Assembly: GCA_024698845.1 (NCBI GenBank)
Contig: JAILQR010000024.1
Location: forward strand, 1 to 10,720
Reading direction: 5' to 3'
Length of the DNA: 10,720 bases
DNA from: Bacilli bacterium
GTDB taxonomy: Bacteria > Bacillota_I > Bacilli_A > RF39 > UBA660
Shown here: positions 5,133 through 10,720 of the stretch, one piece after another
Numbering within the stretch: the stretch's first letter is position 1
How the letters are laid out: each line of letters opens with the position of its first letter
The notes under the pieces: generated by a model
What the model was told of the DNA's origin: nothing
Seen by the model: only the letters and a program-made list of their open reading frames with translations
Databases searched by the model: none
Translations under genes and position numbers: made by a program

Positions 5133-8100
5133 ATGAATGATGCACTAACACGCTTTTTTAACAGTATTAATTTTACTCCAACCATTTTAGAAGACTTTAA
5201 TAATGTATCTATAGAAAAAGTTGTACTTAATAAAAAAAGTGAAAGTTTTAATGTTTTTATTAAGTGTAAAAATCTAGTTAATTTAAAAGATATGAAAAAA
5301 CTAGTATCATGTGCTAGTAAAGGAATTAATGGTGAAAAAAAATGCATCATCAATTTTTCTTATGAAAACGTTACAGATGATGATATTAATAACTATGTTA
5401 GTAATATCATCACAGAACTTGCAAAAAAAAGACCTTCTTTAGTATCTCTTCAAAATTCAGCCATAGAAAAAGATGGAGAAATAATTATTATTGAAGTATC
5501 AAGTAAAGTTGAAGAAGAAGAAATAAATAAAGAAGCAAAAAAGATATCAAATGATTTATCTTCTTTTGGTTTAAAAGATTTAATTATAACAACAAGATTA
5601 AATGATGAAAAAAGAAGTGAAATCATTGGTGAAATAAATAAAAGTAAAGAAGAAGTAGTTATAGATAATAAAAAAGAAGAAGAAAATAATATTATCTATG
5701 GAAGACATAAAGATGGAGAAATAAGTGAAATTAATTCACTTATGGGAGAAGTAAAAAATGTTATTGTTGAAGCTTATGTCTTTGGAACTGACTTTGTTGA
5801 AAGACAAGGGCAAAAAGGTCCTATCTTTATCATGAATTTTAAATTAAGCGATAGAACAAATAGTATCCTTGCAAAATTACTTCGTTTTGATGAAGAAGAA
5901 TTTAAATTTATTTCTAAAAATATTAAAGAAGGATCTTGGTATAGATTCTATGGTGATATTCAAAATGATACATATTTAAAAGACTTAGTTTTAAATATTA
6001 AATCTATTGAAAAAATAAAAAGCAAAGATTCAACTAGAGAAGATAATGCTCCGGTTAAAAGAGTAGAACTTCATGCTCATACAATGATGAGCCAAATGGA
6101 CGGAATAACAAGACTTGATTTAGGTAAACACACATGTGAACTTGTTTCAAGATGTATTGCAATGGGATATAAAGGAGTAGCAATTACAGATCATAATGGG
6201 TGCCAAGCATTCCCAATAGCTTACCAAATAATAAATGGTTATAACAAAAAGCAAGAAGATCCTTCTAAGAAGTTCAAAGGTTTATATGGAACAGAGTTAA
6301 TGATTGTTGATGATACAACATCAATTGTTAAAGATCCAACTGATGAAAAACTAGAAGGTAATACATTTGTTGTATTCGATACAGAAACAACAGGATTTAA
6401 TGCTGCTGGTGGAGATCAAATGATTGAAATCGGTGCTGTAAAAATAAAAGATGGAGCTATAATTGATCGCTTTGATAAATTTATAAATCCCGGATATCAT
6501 ATTCCAGATAATATTACTCAGCTTACTGAAATAACTGATGAAATGGTAAAAGATGCCGATGATGAAAAAACAGTTACTTTAGAGTTTTTAGAGTGGGCTG
6601 GAAATAATCCTATGGTAGCTCATAATGCTAAATTTGATATATCATTTATTCAAATGGCTATGAAGAAAAATGATTTAGGATTGTTTAAAAGTACAGTTAT
6701 CGATACTTTAGAATTATCTAGACAATTAGATCAAGGATTTGCAAGACATAGTTTATCTGCATTAGTTAAAAGATATAATGTTCCATTTGATGAAGATGCT
6801 CACCATAGAGCAGATTATGATGCAGAAGGAACAGCTTTAGTATTTGATAAAATGCTTAAGAAGTTACTTCAACAAAATATTGAAACAATTAAAGATATCG
6901 ACACTAAATTAGTATCAAAAGAAGAAATACATAAATTTGGTAGAACATTCCACTTTAATGCTATAGCACTTAATAGAAATGGTCTTAAAAATTTATTTAA
7001 AATTATTTCACTTGCTAACACTAAATATTTTTATAAAACACCAAGAATACCAAGAAGTGTATTAAATGAACTAAGAGATGGTTTAGTAATCGGTAGTGGT
7101 TGCTATGAATCTGAAGTATTTATAGAAGCAAGGAGTAAAGATTCATCTGACCTTGCTAACATAATTAATTTCTATGATTATGTTGAAGTTCAACCACCAG
7201 AGGTATATAATCACTTAATTCAAACTTCCGATTTTAAAGATGAATATGAACTTGAAAATCATATAAGAAAAATAATAAATGAAACTAAGAAAAATGGTAA
7301 ATTAATCGTTGCAACAGGTGATGTACATCACTTTGATAGAGAAGATAAAATTTATCGAGAAATTATTATTAATCAAAAAGTTCCAGGTGGTGGAAGACAT
7401 CCACTTGCTAAAAAAGATATTGTTAATATTCCATCACAACACTTTAGAACTACAGAGGAAATGCTTGAAGATTTTGCATTCTTAAATAATGATGAATTAA
7501 TTAAAGAAATAGTTATAGATAATACTAATAAGATTTTAGATATGGTACAAGAAATCGAAGTTATTATTGATACTCATGGTGTACCTTTTTCACCAAGAGT
7601 AAGAAGTGATGATGGAGAAACATATTTGGATTGTAAAAGAGTAGTTACTGATCTAGTTTATAATAAAGCAGAGTCATGGTACGGAAGCCCTCTACCATAT
7701 AATATCGAAGAACGTATAGCCAAAGAATTATATGGAGATGTCGTATATAATTACTGGCATGAAAAAATAGATAAATCTAATCCTAATATTTCTAACGAAG
7801 AACTAGAAAGATTAACATTTGAAAATGTTCATAATTCAATTGTTACAGGATATGATGAGATTCACAAACTAGTTGAAGAATTAGTAATAAGTAAATGGCT
7901 TCCAGAAGATGGAGAACAAAGTCAAGAAGCAGTTGAAAAGAAAATTAAAAAATCACTAGGTGGTATTATCGGTGGAGGATTCGACCCAATATACCTAATT
8001 GCACAAAGACTTGTTAAACACTCTAATGATGATGGTTATATAGTTGGTTCCCGTGGATCTGTTGGTTCATCATTTGTTGCAACACTTATGGGAATAACGG

Positions 8101-9749
8101 AAGTTAATCCACTACCAGCACATTATAGATGCTTAAAATGTCAACATAGTATATTTAACGATGAGAATGGTGTTCCTTATGGTAAAAATTATTCATCTGG
8201 TTTTGACTTACCTGATATGGTATGTCCAAAATGTGGTGAACCAATGAAGAAAGATGGACAAGATATGCCATTTGCGACATTCCTTGGATTTAATGCAGAT
8301 AAGGTTCCAGATATTGACCTTAACTTCTCAGATTTAAATCAAGCATCTGCACATGAATATACTAAAGTATTATTTGGTGTAGATAATGTATATAGAGCTG
8401 GTACTATTGGTACTGTTGCTGATAAAACTGCATTTGGTTTTGTTAAAGGATATTTTGAAGATAGAGGAATATTATCAACAAGAAATATTGAAATAGAACG
8501 TTTAGCACTTGGATGTACTGGTGTTAAAAGAACAACAGGTCAACATCCAGGAGGTATTGTTGTTGTTCCAGATTATAAAGAAGTATATGATTTTACTCCT
8601 TATCAATACCCTGCAGAAGATCCAACTTCTGCTTGGAGAACAACACACTTTGATTACCACTCAATTGAAGAAGATCTTCTGAAGCTAGATATTCTAGGTC
8701 ACTCAGATCCAACACAACTTAAATTAATTCAAGACTTATCTAAAACAGATGTTAATAAAGTTCCTTTTGATGATAAAGAAACTATGAGCATATTCTCATC
8801 AACTGAAGCATTAAAAGTTACAAATGAAGAAATTATGTGTCCAACAGGTACACTTGGTATACCAGAATTTGGTACATCATTTACAATCGGAATGGTTGAT
8901 GAAATTAAACCAACACATTTCTCTGAACTTGTTAAAATAGCAGGTTTATCTCATGGTACTGACGTTTGGCTTGGTAATGCTCAAGAATTAATTAAGAATA
9001 ATGTTGTTCCATTTACAGAAGTTATTGGTTGTCGTGATGATATAATGGTTTATCTAATTTATCATGGTGTTGTACCAATAAAAGCATTTAAAATCATGGA
9101 ATTCGTTAGAAAAGGTAAAGCAAGTAAAGATCCTGCAACGTGGGCTGAACATAAACAAACAATGATTGATGCTAATATTCCTGATTGGTTTATTAATTCA
9201 TGTCAAAAGATTAAATACATGTTCCCAAAAGCACATGCTGCTGCATATGTTATGAGTGCCTTTAGAATTGCTTGGTATAAAGTTCATATGCCTGCATATT
9301 TCTATGCATCATGGTATTCAACAAAAGCTACTGCTTTTGATATTGAAGCTATGATTGGTGGATATGACAAAATCAAAAATAAATTAATTGAAATTAAGAA
9401 TAAAGGTTATGATGCAACTAACAAAGAAGTAGGAGCATCAGAATCGCTTAATGTTGCTTTAGAAATGGCAGCAAGAGGAATAAATGTTGCGCCATTTGAT
9501 TTATATAAATCTAAAGGATTAACATTTGATGTTGAAGATGAACATACTTTAATTCCACCATTTATTACAATTGATGGTCTTGGAGAAACTGTTGCGATGA
9601 ATATTGAAAAAGAAGCAAAACGTGCTCCGTTTATCAGTATTGAAGATTTCCAAACTAGATGTAAAGTTTCTCAAACACTAATTGATAAGATGACTGGTAT
9701 GGGAATATTTAAAGGGATGCCTGAGTCTTCACAATTAAGTTTATTTTAA
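5133..9749 (+). CDS. polC: DNA polymerase III PolC-type, replicative polymerase with 3'-5' exonuclease
   Basis: PolC is the main chromosomal replicase of low-GC Gram-positives. This copy has 1538 residues against about 1440 in Bacillus and Staphylococcus. Domains in order: a diverged N-terminal domain; a Lys/Glu-rich linker (about 165-190); an OB-fold (about 208-300); a PHP domain with HAH at 314-316 and DH at 353-354, interrupted by a DEDDh exonuclease. The exonuclease residues are Asp416 and Glu418 (FDTETTG), Asp502 (HNAKFD), and His558 and Asp563. The second PHP half follows, then the polymerase core with GSRGSVGSSF, a four-Cys zinc site (1000, 1003, 1031, 1034), catalytic PDIDLNFSD (Asp1060, Asp1062) and LKLDILGHSD (Asp1186). 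The C-terminus ends QLSLF (1534-1538), the canonical sliding-clamp peptide. All key residues are present. The extra length lies mainly in a charged segment at about 867-942. The gene is a single-gene unit with its own promoter and terminator. Confidence 0.98.
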   Translation: MNDALTRFFNSINFTPTILEDFNNVSIEKVVLNKKSESFNVFIKCKNLVNLKDMKKLVSCASKGINGEKKCIINFSYENVTDDDINNYVSNIITELAKKRPSLVSLQNSAIEKDGEIIIIEVSSKVEEEEINKEAKKISNDLSSFGLKDLIITTRLNDEKRSEIIGEINKSKEEVVIDNKKEEENNIIYGRHKDGEISEINSLMGEVKNVIVEAYVFGTDFVERQGQKGPIFIMNFKLSDRTNSILAKLLRFDEEEFKFISKNIKEGSWYRFYGDIQNDTYLKDLVLNIKSIEKIKSKDSTREDNAPVKRVELHAHTMMSQMDGITRLDLGKHTCELVSRCIAMGYKGVAITDHNGCQAFPIAYQIINGYNKKQEDPSKKFKGLYGTELMIVDDTTSIVKDPTDEKLEGNTFVVFDTETTGFNAAGGDQMIEIGAVKIKDGAIIDRFDKFINPGYHIPDNITQLTEITDEMVKDADDEKTVTLEFLEWAGNNPMVAHNAKFDISFIQMAMKKNDLGLFKSTVIDTLELSRQLDQGFARHSLSALVKRYNVPFDEDAHHRADYDAEGTALVFDKMLKKLLQQNIETIKDIDTKLVSKEEIHKFGRTFHFNAIALNRNGLKNLFKIISLANTKYFYKTPRIPRSVLNELRDGLVIGSGCYESEVFIEARSKDSSDLANIINFYDYVEVQPPEVYNHLIQTSDFKDEYELENHIRKIINETKKNGKLIVATGDVHHFDREDKIYREIIINQKVPGGGRHPLAKKDIVNIPSQHFRTTEEMLEDFAFLNNDELIKEIVIDNTNKILDMVQEIEVIIDTHGVPFSPRVRSDDGETYLDCKRVVTDLVYNKAESWYGSPLPYNIEERIAKELYGDVVYNYWHEKIDKSNPNISNEELERLTFENVHNSIVTGYDEIHKLVEELVISKWLPEDGEQSQEAVEKKIKKSLGGIIGGGFDPIYLIAQRLVKHSNDDGYIVGSRGSVGSSFVATLMGITEVNPLPAHYRCLKCQHSIFNDENGVPYGKNYSSGFDLPDMVCPKCGEPMKKDGQDMPFATFLGFNADKVPDIDLNFSDLNQASAHEYTKVLFGVDNVYRAGTIGTVADKTAFGFVKGYFEDRGILSTRNIEIERLALGCTGVKRTTGQHPGGIVVVPDYKEVYDFTPYQYPAEDPTSAWRTTHFDYHSIEEDLLKLDILGHSDPTQLKLIQDLSKTDVNKVPFDDKETMSIFSSTEALKVTNEEIMCPTGTLGIPEFGTSFTIGMVDEIKPTHFSELVKIAGLSHGTDVWLGNAQELIKNNVVPFTEVIGCRDDIMVYLIYHGVVPIKAFKIMEFVRKGKASKDPATWAEHKQTMIDANIPDWFINSCQKIKYMFPKAHAAAYVMSAFRIAWYKVHMPAYFYASWYSTKATAFDIEAMIGGYDKIKNKLIEIKNKGYDATNKEVGASESLNVALEMAARGINVAPFDLYKSKGLTFDVEDEHTLIPPFITIDGLGETVAMNIEKEAKRAPFISIEDFQTRCKVSQTLIDKMTGMGIFKGMPESSQLSLF

Positions 9750-9778
9750 AATCTAAGTGTAAAAACTTAGATTTTTTT
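9748..9778 (+). terminator. Rho-independent terminator of polC, overlapping the stop codon
   Basis: An 11-bp stem pairs 9748-9758 with 9765-9775, with core arms ATCTAAGT and ACTTAGAT. The loop is 6 nt (GTAAAA) and the T-run is 9772-9778. The left arm begins inside the TAA stop codon of polC, so a ribosome at the stop would cover it. Confidence 0.9.
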
Positions 9779-9779
9779 A

Positions 9780-9788
9780 TGTTATAAT
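9780..9788 (+). promoter_or_regulatory. Extended -10 promoter of polA
   Basis: TG-T-TATAAT (9780-9788) is a perfect extended -10 element placed right after the T-run of the polC terminator. Any -35 contact would fall within the terminator hairpin, where no good hexamer is seen. A start near 9795 would leave a leader of only about 12 nt. Confidence 0.6.
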
Positions 9789-9794
9789 ATTTAT

Positions 9795-9800
9795 AGGTGA
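9795..9800 (+). promoter_or_regulatory. Ribosome binding site of polA (AGGTGA)
   Basis: AGGTGA lies 6 nt before the ATG at 9807 and matches the AGGTGA part of the 16S-complementary sequence. An in-frame TGA at 9798-9800 rules out an earlier start. Confidence 0.6.
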
Positions 9801-9806
9801 GTAATA

Positions 9807-10720
9807 ATGAAAAAGATCGTTTTAGTTGACGGAAATAACTTATTATTTAGATCATATTTTGCAACAGCATATACAGGAAATATCATGAAAAACTCTAAAG
9901 GTTTTCCAACAAATGCATTATATGGTTTTATTAATATGATTAATAAAATAATCGAAGAAGAAAAACCTGAATATATGGCTGTTGCCTTTGATATAGGAAC
10001 TAACTTTAGAAAACAAAAATATTCTTTTTACAAAGAAGGAAGAAACAAAACTCCTGAAGAATTAATTATGCAAATGCCAAAAGCAAGAGAAGTACTTGAT
10101 GCAATGGGAGTAAAATATTTTGAACTTGAACCATACGAAGCAGATGATATTATTGGTACAATTTCAAAAATGACAGAAGAAGATAAAGATGCTTATACTT
10201 TAATAGTTTCATCTGATAAAGATTTACTTCAACTTGTATCAGATGAAACTGAAATGAAATTATTAAAACAAAAAGATTATATTAGGTATAATCGAGAATC
10301 ATTTAAAAAAGATTACGGTATTGAACCAATTAGAATAATTGATTTAAAAGGTTTATCTGGAGACCCATCAGATAATATTCCTGGTGTACAAGGTGTTGGT
10401 GATAAAACAGCACTTAAATTACTTCAAGACTTTGATACAGTTGAAGGAATATATGAACATATTGATGAAGTAAAAGGTAAGCTAAAAGAAAAATTGTTAA
10501 ATGATAAAGATTCTGCTTTTCAAAGTAAAGAAATAGCTACAATATATAGAGACGTTCCTCTTAATACTAATTATGATGAAATGAAATATGTTGGCGCAAA
10601 TACTGAAAAGTTAACTCAGCTATATAATGAATTTGAATTTTATTCATTCTTAAAGAAAATAGATTCAAAACCTAAAGAAGATAATTTTTCTTATACTATT
10701 ATAGAAAATATTAATGATTT
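9807..10720 (+). CDS. polA: DNA polymerase I, N-terminal part with 5'-nuclease domain (3' truncated)
   Basis: 304 complete codons are visible and the frame is open at the window end. The product begins MKKIVLVDGNNLLFRSYFA, the hallmark start of the Pol I 5'-3' exonuclease, which removes RNA primers and processes flaps during lagging-strand maturation and repair. Metal-binding acidic residues of the FEN/5'-nuclease family are in place: Asp8, Asp62 (AFDIGTNFR), Glu111, Asp113 and Asp114 (EADD), Asp137 and Asp139 (SSDKDLLQL), Asp186 and Asp189 (GDPSDNIPG). A helix-hairpin-helix DNA-binding segment (GVQGVGDKTALKLL) follows at about 193-206. The nuclease domain ends near residue 290, and the frame continues with FSYTIIENIND, which resembles the start of the next Pol I domain. 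A full Pol I is therefore more likely than the free-standing nuclease found in mycoplasmas. Whether the following 3'-5' exonuclease domain is active cannot be judged here. Confidence 0.96.
   Translation, partial: MKKIVLVDGNNLLFRSYFATAYTGNIMKNSKGFPTNALYGFINMINKIIEEEKPEYMAVAFDIGTNFRKQKYSFYKEGRNKTPEELIMQMPKAREVLDAMGVKYFELEPYEADDIIGTISKMTEEDKDAYTLIVSSDKDLLQLVSDETEMKLLKQKDYIRYNRESFKKDYGIEPIRIIDLKGLSGDPSDNIPGVQGVGDKTALKLLQDFDTVEGIYEHIDEVKGKLKEKLLNDKDSAFQSKEIATIYRDVPLNTNYDEMKYVGANTEKLTQLYNEFEFYSFLKKIDSKPKEDNFSYTIIENIND

Noticed and set aside
4860..5353. Two minus-strand open frames (4860-5090 and 5066-5353)
   Set aside because: They lie antisense to the lipoprotein and polC genes and across the terminator, show no recognisable protein features and have no convincing ribosome binding site. 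They are most likely chance openings in AT-rich DNA.
1..10720. Alternative genetic code (TGA read as Trp), considered because of the Mollicutes-like gene set
   Set aside because: Trp positions in conserved proteins are TGG and no frame contains an internal TGA, so the standard bacterial code explains everything.

Overview
The window is about 10.7 kb of AT-rich DNA with every gene on the + strand. It carries both a DnaE-type and a PolC-type replicative polymerase, which points to the low-GC Gram-positive bacteria (Bacillota). Tryptophan is written TGG and no in-frame TGA occurs in any gene, so there is no sign of the Mycoplasma/Spiroplasma code. Base composition, a PolC with the standard clamp-binding tail, and an exported Ig-like repeat pilin suggest an uncultured, probably gut-associated member of the Bacilli (Erysipelotrichales or RF39-like). 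This placement is inference; no taxonomic marker was compared.

Layout. Positions 1-539 hold the last 178 codons of dnaE. After a 77-bp gap with a good sigma-A-type promoter comes a two-gene unit: a 1088-residue type IV prepilin-like protein (617-3883) carrying seven tandem Ig-like repeats and a Cys/Gly-rich C-terminal cap, followed 17 bp later by a 369-residue putative lipoprotein of unknown function (3901-5010). A strong intrinsic terminator closes this unit. polC (5133-9749) has its own extended -10 promoter and its own terminator, which overlaps its stop codon. polA starts at 9807 behind another extended -10 promoter and runs off the end of the window; 304 codons are visible, covering the whole 5'-nuclease domain.

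How the genes fit together. Three DNA polymerase genes (dnaE, polC, polA) lie within 11 kb: PolC as main replicase, DnaE as primer-extending or lagging-strand polymerase, and Pol I for primer removal and gap filling. Between the first two sits an unrelated surface module. The prepilin has the class III-type leader and hydrophobic helix needed for assembly by a type IV pilus or Com-type machine encoded elsewhere. The Ig repeats look like a rigid stalk, and the cap looks like a binding head. The adjacent lipoprotein would be anchored on the outer face of the membrane, where it could act with the pilin. The surface pair is the part of the window most likely to be undescribed. The polymerase genes are ordinary apart from an insertion of about 75 residues in PolC.

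There is no gene-free stretch over 300 bp. I saw no tRNA, rRNA, CRISPR array, insertion sequence or riboswitch.
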